Notes under the pieces: model-generated
The model's input: only the letters and a program-made list of their open reading frames with translations
The model's database searches: none
What the model was told of the DNA's origin: nothing
Part shown: positions 1 through 6,500 of the stretch, piece after piece
Position numbering within the stretch: the first letter of the stretch is position 1
How the letters are laid out: every line of letters starts with the position of its first letter
Position numbers and translations under genes: made by a program
Source: Thermoplasmata archaeon
Lineage (GTDB): Archaea > Thermoplasmatota > Thermoplasmata > Thermoplasmatales > Thermoplasmataceae
Reading direction: 5' to 3'
Assembly (NCBI GenBank): GCA_021802165.1
Contig: JAKAAU010000080.1
Coordinates: 1-7,141, forward strand
Length of the DNA stretch: 7,141 bases

Positions 1-152
1 TTAATTTCTCCTGTTTTTCCAACAAGGGAATCTTTCCCTGTGGCCGGTTTTCTCCGGAATGGATGCCTTAACCAGAATCGGGAAAACCATGCTCCGATGA
101 AAAAAGCTACAATTGTATCTAAAATGTATCCAATTATTATTATCTGCCCCAT
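1..152 (-). CDS. Short NfeD-like membrane protein, N-terminal part (3' end beyond window)
   Basis: Fifty codons are visible from the ATG at 152-150, and the frame is still open at the left edge. Residues 4-28 are a hydrophobic stretch (start MGQIIIIGYILDTIVAFF) that reads as one membrane helix. A basic patch follows (RHPFRRKP, residues 29-36) and then TGKDSLVGKTGEI (38-50). That last segment matches the start of the soluble OB-fold domain of NfeD proteins, whose usual form is G-x-(D/E)-x-L-(V/I)-G-x-x-G. NfeD proteins are membrane proteins usually partnered with a stomatin/SPFH protein and thought to act in membrane quality control. Any partner would lie outside this window. A single helix before the OB domain suggests the short NfeD form without the ClpP-like protease domain. 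A TATA-like element lies about 26 bases upstream and there is no ribosome binding site, which suggests leaderless expression. The family call rests on a short stretch and is moderately secure. Confidence 0.6.
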   Translation of the reverse strand, partial: MGQIIIIGYILDTIVAFFIGAWFSRFWLRHPFRRKPATGKDSLVGKTGEI

Positions 153-173
153 GCAAAAATCAATATAATTATA

Positions 174-182
174 ATATATTAA
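174..182 (-). promoter_or_regulatory. TATA box of the NfeD-like gene
   Basis: Read on the minus strand this is TTAATATAT, centred about 26 bases before the ATG at 152. That spacing puts transcription start at or next to the start codon, as in leaderless archaeal genes. The promoter diverges from that of the dehydrogenase operon within a 135-base region (153-287). Confidence 0.45.
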
Positions 183-253
183 TCTTAAGATTCCGGTATT
201 ATTTTCGGCCAATACATAATGTACTATGATAACCGGAGGAAATTTCTATACCG

Positions 254-265
254 CAATATATTTTA
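254..265 (+). promoter_or_regulatory. TATA box of the SDR-glycosylase operon
   Basis: The element CAATATATTTTA lies 23-34 bases before the ATG at 288, the spacing expected if that ATG is the 5' end of a leaderless transcript. It overlaps the bases just before the alternative ATG at 267. A transcript from this box would therefore not include 267 as a usable start, which favours 288. Confidence 0.5.
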
Positions 266-287
266 GATGGTAGCTAATGGTATCCAT

Positions 288-995
288 ATGTCTGGAAAAA
301 ATATACTTATTGCAGGAACCGGAGAATTAGGGAAATCATTGAGTTACGATCTACTTCTTCAAAATAACCGCGTGATAATTAATTCCCGGGATGCCGGCAA
401 GCTAAAAGAAATCGTTTCTGAATTTTCAATTTACGGAAAAATTGATTATATAGCCATGGAATTGAAGGATGAAGGAAGTTGCAAAAATCTGGTAGTGAAA
501 GCTGCAGAATCAATAAAACATATTGATTCGTTGATTGTAATGGTGGGTGGCTTTATAGAAGATAGCATTGAGAACCTGGATGGGCTTGAAAGTATGATCA
601 CAAACCATCTGAAAATTCCACTATATCTGTCTAAATACGCTCTGGAACATATGGTATACGGCTCTTCAATAATTTTTGTTAGCAATTCTTCAATCTCCAT
701 AAAAAATAAGACCAATCTCCTGTCATATTCAATATCAAAATATGCACTGGAGAAGTCAGCAAAGATAATGGCGGCCGAGCTTCTTGAAAAAGGCATAAGG
801 GTAAACGTTGTCGCCCCGGAATACATAAAGCAAAACTTTGAAATTGGAAGAAATTATTCAAAAATGAGAAAATACGGAGATCTGGAAACACCACCTGAGG
901 ATATATCCGATCTTATAGATTTCCTTGTAGAGGGAAAATCATCATGGATTAATGGCGCAATAATACCAGTAGACGGAGGGCACAGCCTGAAATGA
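288..995 (+). CDS. Short-chain dehydrogenase/reductase (classical SDR, FabG-like), substrate unknown
   Basis: This is a 235-residue NAD(P)-dependent oxidoreductase, close to the usual 240-250 of classical SDRs. It opens with a beta strand and a glycine-rich nucleotide loop (NILIAGTGELGKS, residues 5-17). N106 lies in TNHLK. The catalytic Ser is probably S134 within SNSSIS, followed by YSISK with Y147 and K151, so the N-S-Y-K tetrad looks complete. GIRVNVVAP (169-177) and the C-terminal INGAIIPVDGG are standard SDR signatures. Two things are unusual: the cofactor loop reads G-T-G-E-L-G rather than the usual T-G-x3-G-x-G, and the NNAG motif is replaced by VMVGG. The start at 288 is chosen because the family begins at MSGKNILIAG and because of the TATA spacing; an in-frame ATG at 267 follows directly on a TAG stop and would add seven residues. 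The stop overlaps the next gene by ATGA. The substrate cannot be read from the sequence; 3-oxoacyl-carrier reductase is only a loose analogy. Confidence 0.88.
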   Translation: MSGKNILIAGTGELGKSLSYDLLLQNNRVIINSRDAGKLKEIVSEFSIYGKIDYIAMELKDEGSCKNLVVKAAESIKHIDSLIVMVGGFIEDSIENLDGLESMITNHLKIPLYLSKYALEHMVYGSSIIFVSNSSISIKNKTNLLSYSISKYALEKSAKIMAAELLEKGIRVNVVAPEYIKQNFEIGRNYSKMRKYGDLETPPEDISDLIDFLVEGKSSWINGAIIPVDGGHSLK

Positions 996-1654
996 ATATA
1001 GAAAAATTAAACCGTGAAATTATTTCATGCAGGAAATGCACGCGGCTAGTTGAATACCGGAGTAGCAGAAGCCCCCGGGCAGGATTTGCAGGGGAAACAT
1101 ACTGGAATAAGCCAATAACAGGTTATGGCAGTATAGGAAGCAGGATTCTTATTGTCGGGCTTGCACCTGCGTTTGATGGGGGAAACAGGACGGGAAGGAT
1201 TTTCACAGGGGACAAAAGTTCAGATTTCCTCATTTCTTCCCTATATGCTGCCGGGCTTGCCAATATGCCAACATCAGAGCGGAAGGACGATGGGCTGAAG
1301 TATATAGATACTTACATTACCCTGGCATTGAAATGCGCACCACCGGACAATAAGCCCGAAAAAGAAGAACTTAACAATTGCAGTGGATTTTTTGAAAAAG
1401 AAATTGAACAGATGGAAAATCTTAAAGCCATACTGTGCCTGGGAAAGATCGCCTTTGATTCCACATTAAAATTCTTTAGAGCCCATCAAATTAATACTCG
1501 TGGCATTAAATTTATTCATGGAAAATACTACAATATTGGGGGTGTGCGCCTGTACTGTTCCTACCATCCCAGTCCCAGGAATGTAAATACCGGGCTGCTC
1601 AGGAAGGAGGAATTTATATCCTTGTTAAAGAAAATAAGGAATTTTGTCGGTTAA
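992..1654 (+). CDS. udgB: Family-5 uracil-DNA glycosylase (UDGb type), Fe-S protein
   Basis: This is a 220-residue protein that removes uracil, and in this family often hypoxanthine, from DNA, opening base-excision repair after cytosine or adenine deamination. Motif A is GLAPAFDGGNRTGR (56-69) followed by IFTGD. This is the UDGb signature, which lacks the polar Asn/Asp that other uracil glycosylases carry early in the motif. The C-terminal DNA-binding motif is SYHPSPRNVNTG (190-201). Four Cys fit the family's 4Fe-4S cluster: C13 and C16 (CRKC), C115 (CAPPDNKP) and C130. The usual UDGb motif A, as I recall it, has His where D62 stands here and a small residue where F61 stands. The ATG overlaps the stop of the upstream dehydrogenase (ATGA at 992-995), so translation is probably coupled and the two genes share a promoter. 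The enzyme family is secure; the exact base specificity is not. Confidence 0.93.
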   Translation: MNIEKLNREIISCRKCTRLVEYRSSRSPRAGFAGETYWNKPITGYGSIGSRILIVGLAPAFDGGNRTGRIFTGDKSSDFLISSLYAAGLANMPTSERKDDGLKYIDTYITLALKCAPPDNKPEKEELNNCSGFFEKEIEQMENLKAILCLGKIAFDSTLKFFRAHQINTRGIKFIHGKYYNIGGVRLYCSYHPSPRNVNTGLLRKEEFISLLKKIRNFVG

Positions 1655-1659
1655 TTATT

Positions 1660-1668
1660 CCTTTTTAT
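1660..1668 (+). terminator. Possible T-tract terminator after the glycosylase gene
   Basis: A run of five T (1662-1666) lies just after the TAA stop at 1652-1654 and before the converging small gene. Archaeal RNA polymerase commonly stops at T-rich tracts without a hairpin. The tract is short, so the call is weak. Confidence 0.3.
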
Positions 1669-1675
1669 GGTAGAT

Positions 1676-1999
1676 CTACCGGTCATTTTCCAGATGTATA
1701 TATCCGCCATTTCTAAGGTATACCCTTATTACTTTATGATATCCTGATTCTATTTCTTCGAAGTTATGCCTGCATATCCTGCTTCTTTTTATGGCTTTTC
1801 TGGCACAATCCATCCTCGCCCCACATTTATTCAGGGCCTTCCTGAGGTTCGTAATATTGTCCTTTTCCGCCTTCATTTTCTGTTTTTCTTTGGTTAAGTA
1901 TCCCGGTTCAAACCTTTCTCTAGATGAATGTTTTCTTTTGCGAACAAATGTTGCTCTTTTTGGAATAAACATGCCTTTTCTTGGAGATACTGACATCAT
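1676..1999 (-). CDS. Small, very basic hypothetical protein with three cysteines
   Basis: I do not recognise this 107-residue protein. It is strongly basic throughout, especially near the N terminus (PKRATFVRKRKHSSRER, 13-29), and has no hydrophobic segment. A likely helical, charged middle (36-58) leads to C59, C65, C76 and H78. The end looks like beta strands (HKVIRVYLRNGGYIHL, 88-103). The charge suggests binding to nucleic acid, and the Cys/His set could hold a metal, but both are inference. Support for a real gene is the typical archaeal codon choice (AGG, AGA, ATA), a TATA-like A/T element about 24 bases before the first ATG, and a tight fit between neighbours: 21 bases after the glycosylase stop and 67 bases after the epimerase stop. 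Two ATG codons stand side by side at the start, and M10 is another option. The opposite strand has an open frame too, but with no promoter and a hydrophobic product typical of an antisense shadow. Confidence 0.6.
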   Translation of the reverse strand: MMSVSPRKGMFIPKRATFVRKRKHSSRERFEPGYLTKEKQKMKAEKDNITNLRKALNKCGARMDCARKAIKRSRICRHNFEEIESGYHKVIRVYLRNGGYIHLENDR

Positions 2000-2016
2000 A
2001 TTATTAATGAAAAAAT

Positions 2017-2028
2017 ATTATTAAAAAG
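2017..2028 (-). promoter_or_regulatory. TATA-like element of the small basic gene; T-tract after the epimerase
   Basis: On the minus strand the element reads CTTTTTAATAAT, centred about 24 bases before the ATG at 1999. A further run of six T follows at 2016-2010 on the same strand. This stretch could therefore also end the epimerase transcript. The match to a TATA box is only fair, and read-through from the epimerase gene is possible. Confidence 0.35.
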
Positions 2029-2066
2029 TATCCCTGCTTTTCTGCTAAACCAGAATATTTTTAAAA

Positions 2067-2987
2067 TCAATAATTATAATATTTTATGAGTTTATCTATT
2101 CCCTCATCGAGGGAAATGCTGGCTTTGAAGCCTATTTTCTGCTCTGTTTTTTTAATATCAGCAAGGGTATAGTAAACATATGTGTCTTTCATGGGATTTT
2201 CGATATATTCGGGCTTTATGTCTTTTCCCAGATGTTTGTTAAGTATTTTTACCAGTTCATTAAGTGTATAATTTTTACCCGTTCCCACATTGTACACATT
2301 GAATTTTTTATTATTTTCGGCAGCAAGCATGAGTGCTTTGACAAGGTCTTCAACAAAGACAAAATCCCTTTTCTGTTCCCCATCACCGTATAATACAGGT
2401 GCAATGTTGTCATGCATTGCCCATAGGAACTGGGAAACCAGGTTCGCATAGATTTTTTTGGATCTTTCATTATACCCATACACCGAGAAAAATCTCATCC
2501 CTGAGACATCCATGCCATATAGATTGCAGTAAAGGTTGGCTATTCTTTCCATAGCTATTCTGGCTTCTGTATAATAATCTGATACCTTCGGTATTACATC
2601 TTCTTTCTGTTCCTCTATTCCATTATATATGGAAGAAGTTGAAGCATAAACTATTTTAGATTTATTCTTTTTTGCATATTCAAGTACCGTAATAAGATCA
2701 TCTATGGCGTTTGCCATTAGGTGTGGATTATTTTTATACATTGGGGAAGAGGAGTATATGCCTATATGGAAAATATAATCAGGATTTATCTCATAATCAT
2801 TTATATTCTTTACCCGGTCTTTAATAAATTCTATTCTGTCCATAGAATCTTTAAGATTATGCATTGACCCTGTTTGAAGATCATCCAGTGCATATACATG
2901 GTTGTCCTTTGATAATGTATTTACCAGGTTTGATCCTATAAATCCAGCTCCCCCGGTAACTAAAATTTCTTTGTTCTTTATTGACAT
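2067..2987 (-). CDS. NAD-dependent sugar-nucleotide epimerase/dehydratase (extended SDR, GalE-like)
   Basis: This 306-residue cytosolic enzyme is of the type that oxidises and re-reduces or dehydrates nucleotide-activated sugars for surface glycans or glycolipids. The N-terminal Rossmann loop is VTGGAGFIGSN (10-20), with acidic D35/D36 in YALDD positioned for the NAD ribose. YASTSSIY (114-121) supplies the Ser/Thr of the active site, and Y139 is the catalytic Tyr. MRFFSVYG (164-171) and GDGEQKRDFVFVEDL (201-215) are typical of the family's sugar-binding half. The residue four after the Tyr, normally Lys, is Arg here (YTEAR, R143, codon AGA at 2561-2559). The ATG at 2987 is preferred over an in-frame GTG at 3002: it fits the family's N terminus, has a TATA box 23-30 bases upstream, and is preceded by a weak AGGT. 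Substrate is not determinable; UDP-glucose 4-epimerase is the nearest broad label. Confidence 0.9.
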   Translation of the reverse strand: MSIKNKEILVTGGAGFIGSNLVNTLSKDNHVYALDDLQTGSMHNLKDSMDRIEFIKDRVKNINDYEINPDYIFHIGIYSSSPMYKNNPHLMANAIDDLITVLEYAKKNKSKIVYASTSSIYNGIEEQKEDVIPKVSDYYTEARIAMERIANLYCNLYGMDVSGMRFFSVYGYNERSKKIYANLVSQFLWAMHDNIAPVLYGDGEQKRDFVFVEDLVKALMLAAENNKKFNVYNVGTGKNYTLNELVKILNKHLGKDIKPEYIENPMKDTYVYYTLADIKKTEQKIGFKASISLDEGIDKLIKYYNY

Positions 2988-3004
2988 GACCTGTAATTGC
3001 ACAT

Positions 3005-3017
3005 GTATATAAATAAG
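3005..3017 (-). promoter_or_regulatory. TATA box of the epimerase gene
   Basis: On the minus strand it reads CTTATTTATATAC, lying 18-30 bases before the ATG at 2987. The spacing fits a leaderless transcript starting at that ATG. It is far too close to the alternative GTG at 3002 for that codon to be the start. Confidence 0.55.
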
Positions 3018-3265
3018 TTTTTTATTTATTTTTCTGATGTTAAATCGACATTATTTTCCTGAAATTACAGGGTTTCTATGAGAATTATTCAGTATCTGGC
3101 ATATGTGGATAATTTTCAGCATGAAGCAGTGTATACTGTATTAATGAATTTAACGTTGATTCCAACCTGAACTTATGCATGAAAAATATCTGATTACTAT
3201 TTTAAAACCCGTGTTATCTGGCTTAGAAGATATATATTGCCACAACTTGACGGTAAATGGGCCAG

Positions 3266-3280
3266 TTAAATTTAAATTTA
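3266..3280 (+). promoter_or_regulatory. TATA box of the COG3375 gene
   Basis: The A/T block TTAAATTTAAATTTA is centred about 25 bases before the ATG at 3298, the classic spacing for a leaderless archaeal gene. An AAGGT at 3290-3294 next to the ATG is at best a weak ribosome binding site. Confidence 0.55.
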
Positions 3281-3297
3281 GTTCGCAATAAGGTTGC

Positions 3298-4077
3298 ATG
3301 GAAGTCAGGCGTGTTGAAAATTCGTCAGAAATAGAAAATTTTATGGAAATTATAAAATCTGCCTGGCATAGTGATTCTGCATTATCCGGTTTTAAGGATA
3401 CAATACACTCAATGGCATACCATGGTGGTTTTGTTCTGGGCGCGTGGGATGAGGAGAAATTAATTGGCATGAGTTTTTCATATCCAGGATATAAAAATAA
3501 TTACACATACCTGTATTCACACATGACCGGTGTAATTGACCAGAAGAAATACTCCGGTGCCGGGTACATGATGAAGATGAAACAGAAAGAGCTGGCGCTG
3601 GATTACGGGTACAGAATGATAGCATGGACCTTTGATCCGGTTATGAGCCTGAACGGCTATTTCAATATAGGCAAACTCGGTGCAGTGTCACGCAATTATC
3701 TGGACAATTTTTACGGTGTGATGAACGATGGGATTAATAAAGGCCTTCCAACCGACAGGCTTGTTGCCGAATGGCATATAAAGGAAAACTATAATGTTCA
3801 GTTCAATAATCCTCAATTTATTAATCAGGTTGATGGGTACAATATGGAGTTTACAGAAAAACCTGCAGGCGATGTTATCGGGATAAAAATAATCAGGGAT
3901 TTTTATGAATTTAAAAAGAATGACCTTAATAAAGCAGTTCAGACTAAATTAATGTTAAGGTCTAAATTTCATGATGTTTTTTCCGCAGGCTATGTTTTGA
4001 TTAATTTTGACAAAGTTAACAATGCGTATATTTTTTCAAAAAATTATAAATTGAAAGAGAAAAATGTATTCAGCTGA
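3298..4077 (+). CDS. GNAT-superfamily acetyltransferase-like protein, COG3375 type
   Basis: This 259-residue protein has a GNAT fold. It carries the GNAT acetyl-CoA loop in variant form, KYSGAGYMMK (84-93), corresponding to (Q/R)-x-x-G-x-(G/A) with Lys first. The stretch after it, IAWTFDPVMSLNGYFNIGKLGAV (108-130) and then NFYGVMNDGINKGLPTDRLVAEW (137-159), closely follows the pattern I know for COG3375, a family of predicted acetyltransferases in archaea and bacteria with no settled substrate. The remaining 100 residues form a less typical C-terminal part. The ATG at 3298 is supported by the TATA box 25 bases upstream. Its TGA stop (4075-4077) directly abuts the stop codon of the convergent ppsA gene, with no base between. 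The family call is good; acetylation of any particular target is not shown. Confidence 0.85.
   Translation: MEVRRVENSSEIENFMEIIKSAWHSDSALSGFKDTIHSMAYHGGFVLGAWDEEKLIGMSFSYPGYKNNYTYLYSHMTGVIDQKKYSGAGYMMKMKQKELALDYGYRMIAWTFDPVMSLNGYFNIGKLGAVSRNYLDNFYGVMNDGINKGLPTDRLVAEWHIKENYNVQFNNPQFINQVDGYNMEFTEKPAGDVIGIKIIRDFYEFKKNDLNKAVQTKLMLRSKFHDVFSAGYVLINFDKVNNAYIFSKNYKLKEKNVFS
4031..4043 (-). terminator. Possible terminator of ppsA inside the convergent gene
   Basis: The sequence is T6-C-A6, so on the minus strand it gives six T about 35 bases past the ppsA stop. A further five T on that strand lie at 4064-4060. Both lie inside the 3' end of the COG3375 coding region. Because there is no gap between the genes, ppsA RNA must end within its neighbour. 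Confidence 0.35.
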
Positions 4078-6441
4078 TTATGGAAGATCCCAATCAGGGT
4101 CTGAGTAAACTTTCCCCAGGGCTGCTTCCAGTTGAATCCTCTTTTCTACAGATGCAACCATCTTCCTGACATGTGTAACAGCATCAGGATTAACTGATAT
4201 ATCATCTATTCCGGACCTGACAAGAAAGTCCACAATTTCATCATACTGTGATGGTGCCTGGCCACATATTGAGACTATTTTGCCGTCCCTGTGGGCTATT
4301 TTTATCAGATACCTTATTGCCCTTTTAATGGCAAGGTCACGTTCATCGAACATAGAGCTCATTTTTCCGTTATTTCTGTCAGAACCGAGGAGAAGCATGG
4401 TAAGGTCATTGGAACCGATTGAATATCCATCAACATACTGGTTGAATTTGTCTGCTAATAAAATATTGCTCGGTATTTCTGCCATAAGGAACAGTTTGAA
4501 ATCCTTTGTCCTTTCAAGTCCATTGTCTTCCATTATCTTGACTACCCTTTTTAACTCCTCAACTGTTCTGGTGAAAGGTATCATAACCCATAGATTTTTC
4601 AGAAGGTATTCGTCCCGTGCTTTCTTTATGCCCTGCAGTTCAAGCTTGAAAGCCTCCTTGTAGCGATCGTCATAATACCTTGAGGCCCCCCTCCATCCCA
4701 GGAGTGGATTGTCCTCCTCCGGCTCAAATTCTTTTCCACCCTTCAGGCTTTTGTATTCATCCGATTTAAAGTCCGAAAATCTCAATACCACAGGCCTTGG
4801 TGCAAAATCCCTGCAAACCTTTGCCAGTTCTGATGATAATCTGTCTACAAAGTATTCGCCCCTGCCATTTTTTATCAATGAGAGCGGATGCTCGCCTATT
4901 TCTGCCCATATGAATTCTTCCCTCATAAGACCTATTCCATCCGATGGAAGTTTTGAAACCTTTTCCGAAAGTTGTGGTTCACCCATATTAACAAGAACTT
5001 TAGTCCCTGTTATTATGTCACTTTCATAGGAAACATTCTGTTCCGGAGTTTTTTCTTCTGTTCCTGTGGTGATGCCACCAAGGTATATCAGGCCGTTTTT
5101 AGCATCAATTGTAATGGTTTCCCCATCTTTCAGTACTTCTGTTGCCTTTTTTCCATATGATGATGTACCGACAATGCATGGCACTCCAAGTTCCCTGGAA
5201 ATTATTGCCGCATGGCATGTGAGTCCCCCCTCATCGGTTACTATAGCTTTTGCTTTGCCCATTATAGGAACCCAGTCAGGGGCAGTCATTTTTGTTACCA
5301 GTATGTCTCCTTCCTTAAATTTATCCATTTCATCAACTGAGAGCAAAACTTTGGCCACTCCAGCCACCTTTCCCGGCGATGCAGGCAAACCTTTTAAAAT
5401 AACCTCATTCTCATTTGCTTCTTTTTCCTGTTGCATTTTATCTTCACCAACTCTGTTTCCATTCCATACAGTTTCAAATCTAGCCTGTAAAATATATATT
5501 TTATGATCAAAAGAATCCTTCGCCCATTCGACATCCATGCTGTTTCCATAATGCTTCTCCAGCTGGAGCCCATAATTTGCCAGGTGTATGACTTCTTCAT
5601 CTGAAAGCGATTGTTTATTCGCCATTTCTTTCTCAACCACCAGTTCCTCGGTGCCGCCCGTCTCCAGGCATTTTAACATTTTATTTTTGTTTGTTATTAT
5701 CTTGTTTGTAATTTTCATTGTTGACTTGTCAACATAATATGTATCGGGCGTAACAACACCGCCCACTATATATTCACCCAGGCCATAGCTGGATTCAATA
5801 ATTATTTTGGAATTATCCCCTGTGGACACATCAACTGTAAACATAACCCCGGATACCTCAGAAAATAATTGCTTCTGTACTGCTACAGCCAGGTATATAT
5901 TGAAATGCCCGAAATTTTTCTTTTCTCTGTAATATATAGCCCGCGGGCTGAAAAGACTTGCATAACATGCCTTTATATTCTGTACCACATCATCTTCACC
6001 ATGTATATTCAGATAGGTATCCTGTTCCCCTGCAAAGCTTGCATCCGGCAGGTCTTCAGACGTAGCAGATGACCTCACGGCAACGTATACGTTTTTTTCT
6101 TTTTCAATAAGTTTGCGGTAATATTCCCTGATTTCTTTCCCGAGGCTAGCGTTGAAATGGGCATTGAGGAATAGCTGCCTTATTTCCTCACTTGCTTCTT
6201 TTAGTTTCGTGGAATTTTCTATATCGGTGTGTTTTATTATGTTAATAATTTTATCGTCCAGGTCATTTTCTGTAATAAATTCTTTATAAGCATAACTGGT
6301 GGTGGAAAATCCGTTGGGTACAGGCACCGTTTTCATTCTAACCATTTCGCCTAGATTAGCAGACTTTCCGCCAACAAGAGGCAAATCTTCCTTTGATATC
6401 TCACTAAACCACAGAATTCTAGCACTAGTTCTATCTGTCAT
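4078..6441 (-). CDS. ppsA: Phosphoenolpyruvate synthase (pyruvate, water dikinase)
   Basis: This 787-residue cytosolic enzyme converts pyruvate, ATP and water to PEP, AMP and phosphate, the entry to gluconeogenesis from pyruvate; in some archaea it may also run toward pyruvate. All three domains are present. The N-terminal ATP-grasp domain (about 1-325) has VGGKSANLGEM (23-33) and SSATSEDLPDASFAGEQ (124-140). The swivelling phosphohistidine domain (about 345-455) has GGLTCHAAIISRELGVPC with catalytic H410. The C-terminal PEP/pyruvate TIM barrel (about 480-770) has LRFSDFKSDEY (553-563), RGASRY (584-589), EIPSN (655-659), SIGSNDLT (674-681) and CGQAPS with catalytic C726. Length matches the family (E. 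coli about 790). Start is ATG at 6441, with a TATA box centred 24-25 bases upstream and no Shine-Dalgarno. A perfect 14-base palindrome lies 60-73 bases upstream and is a candidate regulator site. The stop abuts that of the convergent gene. Confidence 0.97.
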   Translation of the reverse strand: MTDRTSARILWFSEISKEDLPLVGGKSANLGEMVRMKTVPVPNGFSTTSYAYKEFITENDLDDKIINIIKHTDIENSTKLKEASEEIRQLFLNAHFNASLGKEIREYYRKLIEKEKNVYVAVRSSATSEDLPDASFAGEQDTYLNIHGEDDVVQNIKACYASLFSPRAIYYREKKNFGHFNIYLAVAVQKQLFSEVSGVMFTVDVSTGDNSKIIIESSYGLGEYIVGGVVTPDTYYVDKSTMKITNKIITNKNKMLKCLETGGTEELVVEKEMANKQSLSDEEVIHLANYGLQLEKHYGNSMDVEWAKDSFDHKIYILQARFETVWNGNRVGEDKMQQEKEANENEVILKGLPASPGKVAGVAKVLLSVDEMDKFKEGDILVTKMTAPDWVPIMGKAKAIVTDEGGLTCHAAIISRELGVPCIVGTSSYGKKATEVLKDGETITIDAKNGLIYLGGITTGTEEKTPEQNVSYESDIITGTKVLVNMGEPQLSEKVSKLPSDGIGLMREEFIWAEIGEHPLSLIKNGRGEYFVDRLSSELAKVCRDFAPRPVVLRFSDFKSDEYKSLKGGKEFEPEEDNPLLGWRGASRYYDDRYKEAFKLELQGIKKARDEYLLKNLWVMIPFTRTVEELKRVVKIMEDNGLERTKDFKLFLMAEIPSNILLADKFNQYVDGYSIGSNDLTMLLLGSDRNNGKMSSMFDERDLAIKRAIRYLIKIAHRDGKIVSICGQAPSQYDEIVDFLVRSGIDDISVNPDAVTHVRKMVASVEKRIQLEAALGKVYSDPDWDLP

Positions 6442-6460
6442 TGGCTAAATATTTTTTCCT

Positions 6461-6470
6461 GATATTTAAC
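6461..6470 (-). promoter_or_regulatory. TATA box of ppsA
   Basis: On the minus strand it reads GTTAAATATC, centred 24-25 bases before the ATG at 6441. This fits a leaderless ppsA transcript. Confidence 0.55.
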
Positions 6471-6500
6471 TACTACCTATAATAATAGCAGTTTTTCGTC

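Larger units (their letters stand above)
2988..3297. other. Intergenic region between divergent epimerase and COG3375 genes
   Basis: This stretch holds the two outward-facing promoters. It also has a second TATA-like run (GATATATATTG, 3229-3239), a ten-base match to half of the palindrome upstream of ppsA (AACGTTGATT, 3152-3161) and a 30-codon open frame (3078-3170) that I do not recognise. Nothing else, including any RNA gene, is evident. Confidence 0.6.

Noticed and set aside
235..239. GGAGG resembling a strong ribosome binding site
   Set aside because: No ATG, GTG or TTG lies at a usable distance downstream; the nearest ATG is 27 bases away. It was not used to set the SDR start.
219..266. 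Fifteen-codon open frame ending directly before the ATG at 267
   Set aside because: It is very short, has no well-placed promoter, and overlaps the TATA box assigned to the SDR gene. It is probably chance.
446..894. Minus-strand open frames opposite the SDR gene
   Set aside because: The SDR frame contains a full set of family motifs; the opposite frames show none and have no promoter.
1791..2024. Plus-strand open frame of 77 codons opposite the small basic gene
   Set aside because: It has no TATA box or ribosome binding site, and its hydrophobic product is what the reverse of a Lys/Arg-rich gene gives. The minus-strand frame has the better promoter and codon use.
4280..5506. Several plus-strand open frames of 60-146 codons opposite ppsA
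   Set aside because: They are antisense to a complete, strongly conserved enzyme gene, have low-complexity Ser/Phe-rich products and have no promoter elements.
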